A stretch of 46,397 nucleotides of DNA, taken from positions 1 to 46,397 of the forward strand of contig CALLUY010000020.1 of NCBI GenBank assembly GCA_938010615.1, written 5' to 3'. Source of the DNA: an uncultured Pirellulaceae bacterium. GTDB lineage: Bacteria > Planctomycetota > Planctomycetia > Pirellulales > Pirellulaceae. This document shows, in pieces, positions 34,286 through 43,294 of the stretch. The stretch's first letter is position 1, and each line of letters opens with the position of its first letter. Under the pieces are notes generated by a model that worked only from the letters and a program-made list of their open reading frames with translations, had not been told where the DNA came from and did not search any database. The position numbers and the translations under genes are program-made.

Positions 34286-36198
34286 TGCTTGTCCTCCTCG
34301 GACGCTTCGCCGCTGTCCGATTCTTCTGCATCCGGCTGTTTCTCATCAGGCTCTGCTTCAACTTCTTGTTTCGGAAGTTCATCGAAGATTGAGTCGTCGA
34401 TTTCTTCGTTCCAATCGTATTCGACAGTCGTGATCCTGTGAGTCACCTTCTCTTTCAAGCCGCTGACCAACAGCCTCGTTTTCGGGATCGCCAAACCGTG
34501 GCTCCATTCGAAATCCTCGAATAGAACGCCGCCTTCGTTTGAGCAATCGCGACTGGCAGCAATCTTTCGCAACGTTTTTGCCGTTTCGCATTCGCCGTAT
34601 TCACGGTTCACTTCGATCCAAACGAATGTTGCATCTTCATCTTCGTCTTCGACCCGCATGCGCCACGATACTGCGTTAGTCGTTCGGTCGCTGCCATCAA
34701 TCGACATGGTTCCCAAAGCCGCGAAGGAAGCTTTTTGTAGCGGGGCTGCGATGCCGAAAGCTGCCATTAACCCTGGCGTGGTTTTGGCTTCGACGGCCGT
34801 CAATTGCACGAATTCTTTTTCCTGCTTCTCATAGAAAGATTTGCCATCGAACAGGAAATGGTGCGGTTCATCCCCCGCAACGCCCAAAGCAAACCGCCCG
34901 TCATGGAATACGATCAAAGTGTGGGTGCCGATGTATTTCTTGCCGTCCTTGGTGATTTGGTTGACGGTTGATTTGATTTTCCATGCGCCGGACTTCGCTT
35001 CGTCAGTCACATGTTGTTTTCGCCATTCGTCCAACACAAGCGCGGCATACTTTCGATTGATCTCTGGATGTCGAACTTCTCCTGGAGGAGCTGAAAGTAA
35101 CTCGATCATCGCGTTCTGTTGTTTTTCTTGGTTTTTTTCTTCAGGCGTTTTGTCCTTATTCGGCTTACCGCCTTTCTTTTTCTTTTTTGGCTTCGAGTAC
35201 GGCAGACCGTATGCTCGGACGCAAATCGACTTCTCGACGCCTTCCTTATCGCGAATCTTTAGCGACACCGGCCAGTCTTCAGGAATCGTACAGATCAGGT
35301 TGGTGAACTGGTTGGCAGTTTTGATTTCTTGGCCTTCGAATTCAAGCAACTCATCGCCAAGCTTCAATCCGGCTTCGGCGACCGGAGCATCCAGATTCAG
35401 ATCAGAGCAAACGACTTTGCCGTCACGATTGGCGAAGTTCGCATCAAGCGTCGCGTGTTCCACCAGTTTCGTGGCCAGCAATTCTGGAATAAAGTTGCGA
35501 ATCTGATTCGAAGAAATCGCATACCCCAATCCAACGTTGACTCGTCCGCGATCCTGAAAACTTCCGCGTCCGTTGATGCCGATGACTTCACCCTGAAAGT
35601 TGAACAGCGGTCCTCCCGAGTTTCCCGGGTTGATCGAACTGTCGACTTGGATGCAATTGCCGTACTCCAGCTGATTCTGGCCGGCACCTGGTTGGTAGCG
35701 GTTGACGCCACTGACAATGCCAAGCGTCACGGTCGGTGATTGATCCTCTGAAAGGATGAAAGGGTTTCCCATTGCGAGTGCCCAATCACCAACGCGAACC
35801 GTGTCTGAATCACCCAACGGCGTCCACGGGAACTTGTCGCGGCCTTCCATCTGAATGATTGAAACGTCGCCGCCGGGATCGGTGCCAATCAACTTCCATT
35901 TGTACATTTGGCCATCAGAGATTCCACCCCAGCCCTCGACACCGGCGCCTGTGATGACGTGGTGGTTCGTGAGTGCGATTCCCGACGGGTGAATGATCAC
36001 GCCGGAGCCGCCGCCCGATCGGTCGCTTCCATAGATGGCGATGACGGAACCAATGACACGATCGATCGCTTTGATGCGTTTCTGTTCCAGTTCCAAAACA
36101 GCCTGCATCTGGTCGTCGGAAAGTTCTTCGGCTTTAGCTGTTGCGCAAACTGAAACAGCCAAAACAAAAAGAACCAGAACAGTTCGGGAAAATTTCAT
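34282..36198 (-). CDS. HtrA-like serine protease with PDZ and C-terminal domain
   Basis: A periplasmic protease of the S1C type. After a signal peptide (FSRTVLVLFVLAVSVCATAK) the catalytic triad is complete: His80 in ALTNHHVI, Asp111 in GGDVSIIQ and Ser194 in NPGNSGGPL (numbers from the ATG at 36198). One PDZ domain follows (GKVVCSDLNLDAPVAEAGLK to WPVSLKIRDKEG), then a Lys-rich linker (SKPKKKKKGGKPNKDKTPEE) and about 280 further residues of unknown fold, ending in an acidic tail. I chose the ATG at 36198, which has a GGAG site; the GTG at 36204 does not. Stop overlaps the next gene by ATGA. Confidence 0.9.
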   Translation of the reverse strand: MKFSRTVLVLFVLAVSVCATAKAEELSDDQMQAVLELEQKRIKAIDRVIGSVIAIYGSDRSGGGSGVIIHPSGIALTNHHVITGAGVEGWGGISDGQMYKWKLIGTDPGGDVSIIQMEGRDKFPWTPLGDSDTVRVGDWALAMGNPFILSEDQSPTVTLGIVSGVNRYQPGAGQNQLEYGNCIQVDSSINPGNSGGPLFNFQGEVIGINGRGSFQDRGRVNVGLGYAISSNQIRNFIPELLATKLVEHATLDANFANRDGKVVCSDLNLDAPVAEAGLKLGDELLEFEGQEIKTANQFTNLICTIPEDWPVSLKIRDKEGVEKSICVRAYGLPYSKPKKKKKGGKPNKDKTPEEKNQEKQQNAMIELLSAPPGEVRHPEINRKYAALVLDEWRKQHVTDEAKSGAWKIKSTVNQITKDGKKYIGTHTLIVFHDGRFALGVAGDEPHHFLFDGKSFYEKQEKEFVQLTAVEAKTTPGLMAAFGIAAPLQKASFAALGTMSIDGSDRTTNAVSWRMRVEDEDEDATFVWIEVNREYGECETAKTLRKIAASRDCSNEGGVLFEDFEWSHGLAIPKTRLLVSGLKEKVTHRITTVEYDWNEEIDDSIFDELPKQEVEAEPDEKQPDAEESDSGEASEEDKQ

Positions 36199-36212
36199 CG
36201 CCACTCCGGAAG

Positions 36213-37424
36213 TTATTCAGTTTTAAGGAAACGTGCTCGCGCCCAGTTGGCGTGGTCGGCCAGATCAAATTGCTCACCCGGATCGACCACCAACGCGACT
36301 TGGCTGATGCCGGTGATGTCGACGTCGATCTCAACCGACGGTTCACCACCACGAATGCGTTGCGACCACAACGTGATGCCGTCACCCTCAACACGCATTT
36401 CACAGTCGCCTCGTCCATCCGTTTCGGCGTCGATGCCCACGGTTGCCAGAAAACGGCCAAAGTCTTTCGTGTTTTCAAAAACCAGACGGGAAAATGAAGA
36501 TGTCCCGATGCCATTTTCGAACGTTTGAATCTGTATCGCCTTGTCAGAATCCGGCGACGCTCCGAGCAACCGAATTGGATTCCCTTCAACGCTCAGGTTA
36601 CGACGCCATTGCCGTTGGACACTAAACTGAGGCTGCTGTCGGACTTCAACGGGATTCAAAGAAGACAGAAAAGCGATACTGTCGGAATCAATATCCAATC
36701 GGACAAGGCTCTCTCTCGCGATACGGACGGTTTGCTTTCCGGTCAAAGTTAGCGTTACGGAAGTTGCATCGACGGAAGTCAACACGCCTCGAATGGACGA
36801 GCCATCGGTGAGAGAAAGCGTTGCGAATGTTCCCTGCGGTGGGTTGAGCCCCAAATCTGCAATGACGACCGCTGCAACTTTCTCACGTTTGATTGGGCGA
36901 GACTTTCCGCCGAAGTTCAAATGCAGGTGAGTCGTATCCAACGATTCCAAAACTCCCGCGGCTCGTGAAAGTGAATCGCTTCGGTCAACGATCACAGTGT
37001 CTTCGTCCGTCGCCGGTTGAGCGATGGCTTCCTGAATCAAATTACTGCTGCGAAAAACGATCGCTCGGATCGATTGAATTGAAATTGAATCAACTTGTGA
37101 TTCGCTAGGTTGGAAGGTGGCTGTTTCTCCATCGATCATTGGAGACAACACAAACAGCTGGCCTCCATCTACCAGTTTTAATTCGACCGCGTTCTCCATC
37201 GGTGAGTTCGATTTTCGTTTGGTTGCAATCGAAAGAACCTGCGCGATGTTGATTCCATCGAATCCTTCTCCGACAAGCAATCCATCGGCATCGACGCTTT
37301 GTAAAACACCCGTCAGCGTTTTTCCGGAAATAGTCTCCACTGCCACTTCATCCGCGAAACATTGGTTGCCCAGAAGGAGTAAAGCAGTAAGCAGCAAGAT
37401 AAATGTGGTAGGTCGATTGTGCAT
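36213..37424 (-). CDS. Secreted NPCBM-domain protein, first gene of protease operon
   Basis: The signal peptide (FILLLTALLLLGNQCFADEV) is followed by two or three small beta modules with a shared pattern (VETISGKTLTGVLQSVDADG and LSLTDGSSIRGVLTSVDATS) and then an NPCBM/NEW2-like domain at about residues 295-400: SRLVFENTKDFGRFLATVGI, RGDCEMRVEGDGITLWSQRI, GGEPSVEIDVDITGISQVAL and DHANWARARF. NPCBM domains are usually carbohydrate-binding. Only 14 bp separate it from the protease start, so it heads the operon. It may localise the protease complex to glycans or the envelope; this is an inference. Confidence 0.87.
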   Translation of the reverse strand: MHNRPTTFILLLTALLLLGNQCFADEVAVETISGKTLTGVLQSVDADGLLVGEGFDGINIAQVLSIATKRKSNSPMENAVELKLVDGGQLFVLSPMIDGETATFQPSESQVDSISIQSIRAIVFRSSNLIQEAIAQPATDEDTVIVDRSDSLSRAAGVLESLDTTHLHLNFGGKSRPIKREKVAAVVIADLGLNPPQGTFATLSLTDGSSIRGVLTSVDATSVTLTLTGKQTVRIARESLVRLDIDSDSIAFLSSLNPVEVRQQPQFSVQRQWRRNLSVEGNPIRLLGASPDSDKAIQIQTFENGIGTSSFSRLVFENTKDFGRFLATVGIDAETDGRGDCEMRVEGDGITLWSQRIRGGEPSVEIDVDITGISQVALVVDPGEQFDLADHANWARARFLKTE

Positions 37425-37557
37425 GGTTTCCGAATTTGAGTTGCAGCGGGCCTAAGCTTGCATTCCATTAAACCATATTTGGACTCGCAGGTGCCGTAAA
37501 GAAACGGGCTTTCTGAGATCGTGTATAATTGCAAAAAATCAAAACCGGGAGACAGTT

Positions 37558-38172
37558 TTGGATAGCAAGCAAACGCCAGAGGAAGAGAAACTCAATCCGG
37601 GCCACACGCAAGTCCGCGGCTTGCTCCGATTCGTCGGACCCGCTTTACTCTGTGTGGGCTTGTTGTTTATGGCGATCGGTCTGATCGACTTCTTCTCTGC
37701 TTTTGGAGGTTCAGGCCCGCCAACCAAATTCTGGTGCTTTTTCGTCGGGATGCCGTTCACGTTCTTTGGGCTTTCGATCACCAATATGGCCTACATGGGA
37801 GCATTCTTTCGTTACGTCTCAGCAGAGAACGCTCCGGTCGCCAAAGACAGTTTCAACTATATGGCCGCTGGAACCAAAGAAGGCGTGCGCGACATTGCCA
37901 GCGCAGTTCGTGAAGGCATCGTCGGTCAAGCGGCTGATGAGGTTCGTTGTGGAAGCTGCAATCAAACCAATGACTGCGGCGCCAAGTTCTGCGATGCTTG
38001 TGGAGTCGCAATGTCCAGCGAAAAAGATTGCTCGGATTGTGAAGCCCCGAACGACTCGATGCAAAGTTCTGTGATTTCTGTGGCAGTCCGTTTTAAGTTT
38101 CGTGCTCTGTCGCAAAGCATCGTGCGAACGCTTAAAGGATTCGACGTGGTGGAATCAGCGCATTGGCGGTGA
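37558..38172 (+). CDS. Membrane zinc-ribbon protein, frameshifted at its C-terminus
   Basis: Two membrane helices (LLRFVGPALLCVGLLFMAIG and FFVGMPFTFFGLSITNMAYM) are followed by an amphipathic segment and a double zinc ribbon: CGSC...CDAC and CSDC..., where the last pair is missing in the reading frame as given. In the -1 frame the sequence from 38058 reads DAKFCDFCGSPF and stops at 38096, which completes the second ribbon and mirrors the first (GAKFCDACG). So a single base is missing near 38055-38058, by mutation or sequencing error, and the out-of-frame tail to 38172 overlaps the convergent thrE gene. The start is TTG with a GGGAGA site; a TATAAT box lies at 37524. Confidence 0.75.
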   Translation: MDSKQTPEEEKLNPGHTQVRGLLRFVGPALLCVGLLFMAIGLIDFFSAFGGSGPPTKFWCFFVGMPFTFFGLSITNMAYMGAFFRYVSAENAPVAKDSFNYMAAGTKEGVRDIASAVREGIVGQAADEVRCGSCNQTNDCGAKFCDACGVAMSSEKDCSDCEAPNDSMQSSVISVAVRFKFRALSQSIVRTLKGFDVVESAHWR

Positions 38173-39367
38173 GGATTCCTCCAACGAGCGATACTGCAAC
38201 GATGATCATCTGGAACGCGAAGTCGATACCAGCGATTGTGTCATTGTCAAGAAATGCCGTCAGCGAACGATAGCCCAAAGAGCCTGGTACCAACGCTAGG
38301 ATACCCGGCGTCAATGTAACAAGCGCTGGACGATCTCGAAGTCGAGCGTAGAGATTGCTTCCGCAACCGACAGCAAGCGCTCCTAGGGCGGCACCAACTT
38401 CGATGCCCCAAAGGTTGCCGCCCAAGAGGCTTGCTGCGAAACCCGCGATCGAAACGATGAGGATCGCCGGCCACTGTCGCCAACGAGCGCAAAAGATGAT
38501 CGCGAACATGATTGGAGCGATCAGGATCGCAATCCATGGCCACAATGGATCGCTTTGCCAGTCGCCCAGCTCAGGAATATTTCGCCAACCCACCGCGACT
38601 CGCCAGCCGACCGCCACGCCGACGGTGATCGTCAGCAAGTTGACGCATGCCCCTGCCAAACGGGCGACGCCCGCGGATAGATGTCCAACAGCCAACTCGT
38701 TTAACGCCAACGTTAACTTGAGTCCCGGAACAAGGACGATCAACGCAGCCAAGGTTACAAGTCGATCATCGATTGGCGTGATAAAATTCGCAATCGCCAA
38801 CGCGCTTACTGCCGCTACGAATCCAGCGATTGGCTCAAGGAGACCTTGGTCCCATTGAAGTTTTTCTGGCAGGATCTCGAGCAATGCAACGACCAAACCC
38901 AGTATTGCCGCCGATACGATCTCTGCAGGAGTCCCCTTGAAGAAAACCGCAACGGCGCCGCAAGAAATAGCACAAGCGACAACCGTTAACCACCGCGGAA
39001 ACGACGGACCTGAAGCCGCAATGCTTTCCAGTTCCTCGCTGGCTTGGCGGAGCGTAATCTTTTCGGCTTCAAGTTGTTCGAGCGTTTCATCGAAGCGAAT
39101 CAGCTTGTCCACTTCGACAGCGCCGGCGTCGATTCTTCGCAGGTAGGAGGTTTCTCCACTTTCGTCGGTAATCGACAACAGAAGCGAAGTTGGCGTGTAG
39201 AGACAGTTTCCTTCAACGCCTAGGCTCGCTGCGATTTTCGCAAGCACGCGCTCCAAGCGATGCGAAGGAGTCCCATGGCGATGCAAAACTTCGCCAACTT
39301 GAATCAGAAAACCGTGTATCGGTTCAAGCTTCGACGAGTCGCTATTTGTGGATTTTTTTGATGTCAC
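38132..39367 (-). CDS. thrE: ThrE-type threonine/serine exporter
   Basis: A fused ThrE protein. The N-terminal half is the cytoplasmic domain with IQVGEVLHRHGTPSHRLERV, typical of DUF1212/ThrE, and it is followed by about 10 membrane helices. Both membrane halves are visible: the first around SALAIANFITPIDDRLVTLA with LVPGLKLTLALNELAVGHLS, the second around LGALAVGCGSNLYARLRDRP and TPGILALVPGSLGYRSLTAF. Length (411) fits single-chain ThrE. It exports small neutral amino acids in Corynebacterium; substrate here is inferred. Confidence 0.88.
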   Translation of the reverse strand: MTSKKSTNSDSSKLEPIHGFLIQVGEVLHRHGTPSHRLERVLAKIAASLGVEGNCLYTPTSLLLSITDESGETSYLRRIDAGAVEVDKLIRFDETLEQLEAEKITLRQASEELESIAASGPSFPRWLTVVACAISCGAVAVFFKGTPAEIVSAAILGLVVALLEILPEKLQWDQGLLEPIAGFVAAVSALAIANFITPIDDRLVTLAALIVLVPGLKLTLALNELAVGHLSAGVARLAGACVNLLTITVGVAVGWRVAVGWRNIPELGDWQSDPLWPWIAILIAPIMFAIIFCARWRQWPAILIVSIAGFAASLLGGNLWGIEVGAALGALAVGCGSNLYARLRDRPALVTLTPGILALVPGSLGYRSLTAFLDNDTIAGIDFAFQMIIVAVSLVGGILTANALIPPRRIL

Positions 39368-39587
39368 AAAGGTTGCTTTCTAGCCAACGCGTTTTGATGG
39401 GGAGTTCTTGTCTAAGGGCAACGTGGCGGCGAAGAAAGTTCGAGATGATAGTCCAACTTGGGCACTTTAACGAGACATTGACTGGACAATTATGTTCATG
39501 CTGAGGCGAAAAGAATGGCGATTCAGCTTTGCCGATTTAAAAGAATGCTTTTCGGTATCACAGAGGTAGAGAATCGCGATTCCCTAA

Positions 39588-39873
39588 ATCCTTGCCACAG
39601 TAGCCGTAGCGATCGTTTTATTTGGTTTGTCAGCGACCGGATTCGCGCAGACGATCGTTGCCGAGCTAAACGGAAGCAGTTCACTAATGCACGTTTGGAG
39701 CTTTTAGTGACGCGGGTGCCGTTGACGTTTCCTCAGGTGATATTGAAATCGACGTTTCAGGTTTTGGCGGCTACACCTTCAACAATGGACAATTCGCGAC
39801 GAGGGAGTTGAACAAAGTCAAAACAGTGATCGATGCGGCGATCGCAAATGACGTCTACGTGATCGTCGACTAG
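39588..39873 (+). pseudogene. Relic of a secreted GH5 cellulase
   Basis: Two fragments in different frames. The first (39588-39707) reads as a signal peptide, VAVAIVLFGLSATGFAQTIV, with no start codon and a stop just upstream. The second (about 39691-39873) reads GDIEIDVSGFGGYTFNNGQF then LNKVKTVIDAAIANDVYVIV D followed by TAG. The end matches the strand-3 region of GH5 cellulases (VDAAIANDLYVIIDWH type), with the stop where Trp would be. Nothing of the rest of the gene remains. The surrounding 39368-39898 holds no other gene. Confidence 0.6.
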
Positions 39874-39898
39874 GCTGTCGGGGAACCCAGTTTGGCTC

Positions 39899-41086
39899 CT
39901 AGGCCTGCTCACAGATCAACATCGTTGAATCGGCAGCGTGTCGGACGTGGAATCCGATTCCAGATTCGCTCATTCGCAATGCCGTCGCAAACGCTCCTTC
40001 GCCGAAATTGGTTTCCAAAACGACCTCTACGGAATCGCCCAGAAACCATTTCCAAACGGCGTCATTTCGCCAAAAGTAGAACGCGCGGTCAGTCAATTGA
40101 TGTGGCCGAGTCGTGTAGTACCCACCCAGAGGTTCACTCAAGTCTGCAACCGAACCGTCCAGTTTCATCTCGACGCAGCGTTGTGGCTGGCTTGAAACAT
40201 TAGCCATTTGGATGGAGAAGAATCTTTCGCCAACCGAAAAACTATGCCCATGGGAGCGCCAGGACTTCTCAATCTTATCGTTTTTGAAAAGCTGAGTTCT
40301 AAACTCTCCGTACCCCTGATCTCCAATCAAGAATCCGCCTTTGCCTAACGAAACACTATGCCCGCCAGCAGAATGTTCGCTTTGCCAAACCAATTCGCCT
40401 GAAGTAGCGTCTACGACGTACCGGCGCCCAACTCCCGAACTCACTTCGGCAAGTCGAACCATAACACGGTTTCCGGATTCCAGTAAAAGGTCGTGTCCGA
40501 AAGACTTCCAAGTCGTAGGAAACCAGGGTGGAGAGGACTTCGCTTTCCAGCCAGTTTCCGCGCTCATGTACGAAACACCGTCGTATTCAATCTTGTCAAC
40601 GGGAAGCCGAATGGCCCAAATCAACTCGCCAGTCATCGAAACCTTTACCAAACGCGACGACAGATCGTGCTCTGGAGATTGCTTACTCGTATTGTTGACG
40701 CCTCGGTTGACGCAGAGATAAATCGCGTCGCCAGTCACAAGTGCAGAGCCAATTTCTTCGTCAGGAAACGGATCAAAATCATGCAAGCCACTCAAACTCA
40801 GTGATCGCTCAAGTTTTCCGCTGGGGCCAATGGCAAGTAGCGTCTGCTTTCCAAAAAGCCATTTAAGGCTCGACGAGTCTTGTCGATGGGATGCAGATTC
40901 ATGACGCGAAATGTCAGCGAAATCAACTCGGTGATCTATCATTTGAAGAGTGGCACTGACTCCATCAATTCCTGTTGACGTAACCTCGAAGAAATTCGGT
41001 CGACGTCGGATACTGATGAATTGGTGCGGATTCCAGGCAGATGTCCTACGAGTTCCTTCAGGTAGCGAAATGGAGAGTGGGTTCAT
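39899..41086 (-). CDS. Beta-propeller-like protein of unknown function
   Basis: A 395-residue soluble protein without a signal peptide, made mainly of short strands with recurring patterns such as GELIWAIRL, GELVWQSEH and GGFLIGDQGYG. These resemble PQQ/outer membrane lipoprotein BamB-like propeller blades, although the match is weak. A segment GKLERSLSLSGLHDFDPFPD lies in the first third. It stands alone, between the GH5 relic and the SUKH cluster. No family assigned. Confidence 0.65.
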   Translation of the reverse strand: MNPLSISLPEGTRRTSAWNPHQFISIRRRPNFFEVTSTGIDGVSATLQMIDHRVDFADISRHESASHRQDSSSLKWLFGKQTLLAIGPSGKLERSLSLSGLHDFDPFPDEEIGSALVTGDAIYLCVNRGVNNTSKQSPEHDLSSRLVKVSMTGELIWAIRLPVDKIEYDGVSYMSAETGWKAKSSPPWFPTTWKSFGHDLLLESGNRVMVRLAEVSSGVGRRYVVDATSGELVWQSEHSAGGHSVSLGKGGFLIGDQGYGEFRTQLFKNDKIEKSWRSHGHSFSVGERFFSIQMANVSSQPQRCVEMKLDGSVADLSEPLGGYYTTRPHQLTDRAFYFWRNDAVWKWFLGDSVEVVLETNFGEGAFATALRMSESGIGFHVRHAADSTMLICEQA

Positions 41087-41383
41087 TTGTGTGGCCTGAG
41101 CTTCGAGTCAAAGAGCCTGGTTTTTCTTGACCTTGAAAATGAAATATTTCATGAGCGGACACGCCAACCAGCCAGGAGGAGTCGACCTCGTTTCGTCATT
41201 GGGGTTTGCGTTCATGATTTGTCCACATTGTTTGACCGTTACGGATCAGGCGATCGCTGCTTAAAGTGTATCCATTAGGATGCCCCAGGAAAAACTTGAG
41301 GCCGGCAATCGCGAATTAACTGGAGAACAGTTCGTTCACAATTCATTTGAGCTTGATATTTGAAACTGTCGCGTTTACGGCTC
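41087..41383. other. Intergenic stretch, possible 41-codon ORF
   Basis: About 297 bp. A short plus-strand ORF at 41139-41264 would encode a 41-residue peptide containing CPHC (AFMICPHCLTV), which could be a fragment of a zinc-binding protein, but it has no ribosome site and no recognisable family. Nothing else is seen. Confidence 0.3.
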
Positions 41384-42583
41384 TCACCAGAAATCGGGAA
41401 ACAAATAGATCTGTTTGAACCCGCCATCCAATAATTCTTCAGGTGTCGATCCTTCAATCTCTATTCGAATCAATTCAAAATAGTGCCCAAGGTTTTCTAT
41501 TTTCAAATTCCTGGACGGCCCTGATTCGCCGCCGTCGTCGAGCCAGCAGATAGATCCATCGACGAAACACACGCCAATTCCTGGCCCAATCGGAATCACG
41601 TTGGGATTTGAAAAGTGATCATGGTAAAGGTCGAAGTCGTAAGTTCGCCAGTCGTAGTCATGTAAGTCTTTGCGTGACTCGTAATCTTTCGCGATATCCT
41701 TCGTATCGTGCATTTCATTGAGGACGTAGTAAGACCATCCGTTTGAATTTTCCAACCAGGCTCGGACGGATTTATGAAGCGGCATTCCCAGTGTTCGCTC
41801 CAACGCGTTTATCTGCTGTGCGGTTGCAGGCTCGTTGTAATGGTGATCGAGATTGGGAACTTTCTTTTTGATCGCCAGTTGCAGGCGATCAAGAATATCT
41901 TTCATCTGAGCAAACTCAACAGGATCATGATTTGAAAGAACCTGATCTAATTCAAAAGTCCACCCAGTATCAAAGCTCCCCATGATTCGGACTTCTACAC
42001 CTGGAAGCAAGTTCCGAATCTCATTTAGACGTTGTGCGTCAATTCCGCGATGGCAAAGCGTTAGCAGTTTCAGCTCAGGCATGTCTACCAACGCTTCCGG
42101 TTGAAGATTGCAATTCGCACCGCTGATCACCAACTCCTCGACCGAACTCAGTTCACATAGCGACGGCATCCAACTTTGCGGGATTTCCACATCTCGCAGT
42201 ACGATTCTGCGCAGGCCACGCCAATGCCGAAAAAACATCGGTGCATCCTGCTGCAGCAAGGGTTGATTATCAAAATAGCTTTTGAAAAAACGAATCGTGT
42301 GGATTTCATGAACCGCGCGATTTTTCGCAATGCGTCGCAACTCATGCGTTGACAAGGTGCTCAAGAAATCAACCTCGTAAATCGTTGGCTTGGTATTGGC
42401 CAGTAGCCGATCCAACCAGTTTGCCGGCTCACTTTTGGACGCAACATAGCGCAAGCCCGGTTCGTAGGACTTTTCAATGCTCACAAATGACTCTACGAGT
42501 GCGTCTCGCCCAGTGTCCCTCAGGTAAGTGACAGTCGCAATCGCTACGGACAGCAATGTCAACATCACCAGTAGCAGCTTCAA
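41384..42583 (-). CDS. LRR-like plus SUKH (SMI1/KNR4) protein, membrane-anchored
   Basis: An N-terminal hydrophobic helix (LLLVMLTLLSVAIATVTYL) is followed by leucine-rich segments (LRRIVLRDVEI, VEELVISGANCNL, LKLLTLCHRGIDAQRLNEIR) to about residue 200. The last 180 residues look like a SUKH domain: EPATAQQINALERTLGMPLH with KSVRAWLENSNGW, NVIPIGPGIGVCFVDGSICW and GHYFELIRIEIEG. SUKH proteins often serve as immunity proteins against secreted toxins. This gene heads a set of three SUKH proteins on the same strand. The pairing with an LRR part is uncommon. Confidence 0.65.
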   Translation of the reverse strand: MKLLLVMLTLLSVAIATVTYLRDTGRDALVESFVSIEKSYEPGLRYVASKSEPANWLDRLLANTKPTIYEVDFLSTLSTHELRRIAKNRAVHEIHTIRFFKSYFDNQPLLQQDAPMFFRHWRGLRRIVLRDVEIPQSWMPSLCELSSVEELVISGANCNLQPEALVDMPELKLLTLCHRGIDAQRLNEIRNLLPGVEVRIMGSFDTGWTFELDQVLSNHDPVEFAQMKDILDRLQLAIKKKVPNLDHHYNEPATAQQINALERTLGMPLHKSVRAWLENSNGWSYYVLNEMHDTKDIAKDYESRKDLHDYDWRTYDFDLYHDHFSNPNVIPIGPGIGVCFVDGSICWLDDGGESGPSRNLKIENLGHYFELIRIEIEGSTPEELLDGGFKQIYLFPDFW

Positions 42584-42692
42584 TTTAAACTGGATTCGGA
42601 TTCGGATCGCGTGGGCTCTTTGGGGTTAGACAAACTTCTTGGTGGCCGCTCATTCAAATCGAACGGTACTTGAAGGCACGCACTCCTGTATT

Positions 42693-43262
42693 TCAGTTCG
42701 TAGACTGACTCACCGGAAAATCGTCAAGCGTTAAGCAAGGACAATCAGGATCTGAAAAATTGAAATCACAATCTTGATAAATGCTCAAAGTTTTTCCGAG
42801 CAGTTCCTCCAATCCATTTGCAATAACTGCAATGCCACCTACGGTCGGTCGCCAGCCAAGGATCTGCCCGACTTTTCCTGACGCCCCAGGTAGCATGTCG
42901 ATGCAAACGCATCGTGCGTCATACCCAAACGATATCGGGATCAAACCGTCGTGCCAATTTTTCGAACCGTTGATACGTTTACAGCCAATGAACTCGTTGA
43001 GCCCATGGTAGACATCGTACGATGTTGCAAAATCCGATTCGCGGACGATTTCGGCAACATCAATAAACGCTTCGAACGCGATCATTCCATTTGATTTGAA
43101 ACTGGAGTCTGCCTCCCCGTTTGCGAATGAAAGCAGCTCGATTAATGATGCAGGGACAACATCGTGTGCCGAGCGTAAAGCTTCAAGCTGTTCGCTGCCA
43201 GCAGGCTGGTTCAGCGGCGATTGTGTAATTCGCGAGAGTTGATTGGCGAGTTCTGCGAGCAT
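42693..43262 (-). CDS. SUKH (SMI1/KNR4) family protein
   Basis: A 189-residue cytoplasmic protein with the order of a SUKH domain: an N-terminal helix ending VPASLIELLSFANGEADSSF (the LL..NG motif), then EFIGCKRINGSKNWHDGLIP, ISFGYDARCVCIDMLPGASG (the strand carrying D-M-x-P-G) and KVGQILGWRPTVGGIAVIAN. The start ATG at 43262 is preferred to a TTG at 43298. Often such proteins bind and neutralise toxins, but no toxin gene is seen near it. Confidence 0.7.
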   Translation of the reverse strand: MLAELANQLSRITQSPLNQPAGSEQLEALRSAHDVVPASLIELLSFANGEADSSFKSNGMIAFEAFIDVAEIVRESDFATSYDVYHGLNEFIGCKRINGSKNWHDGLIPISFGYDARCVCIDMLPGASGKVGQILGWRPTVGGIAVIANGLEELLGKTLSIYQDCDFNFSDPDCPCLTLDDFPVSQSTN

Positions 43263-43294
43263 GGAAATAGAAATTATGACAAACCATCTTAATG

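Noticed and set aside
38055..38060. Programmed -1 frameshift in the zinc-ribbon gene
   Set aside because: No slippery sequence or downstream stem is visible; a deletion or sequencing error explains it more simply.
41139..41264. 41-codon plus-strand ORF with a CPHC motif
   Set aside because: No ribosome site, no second cysteine pair and no known family; kept only as a note in the intergenic entry.
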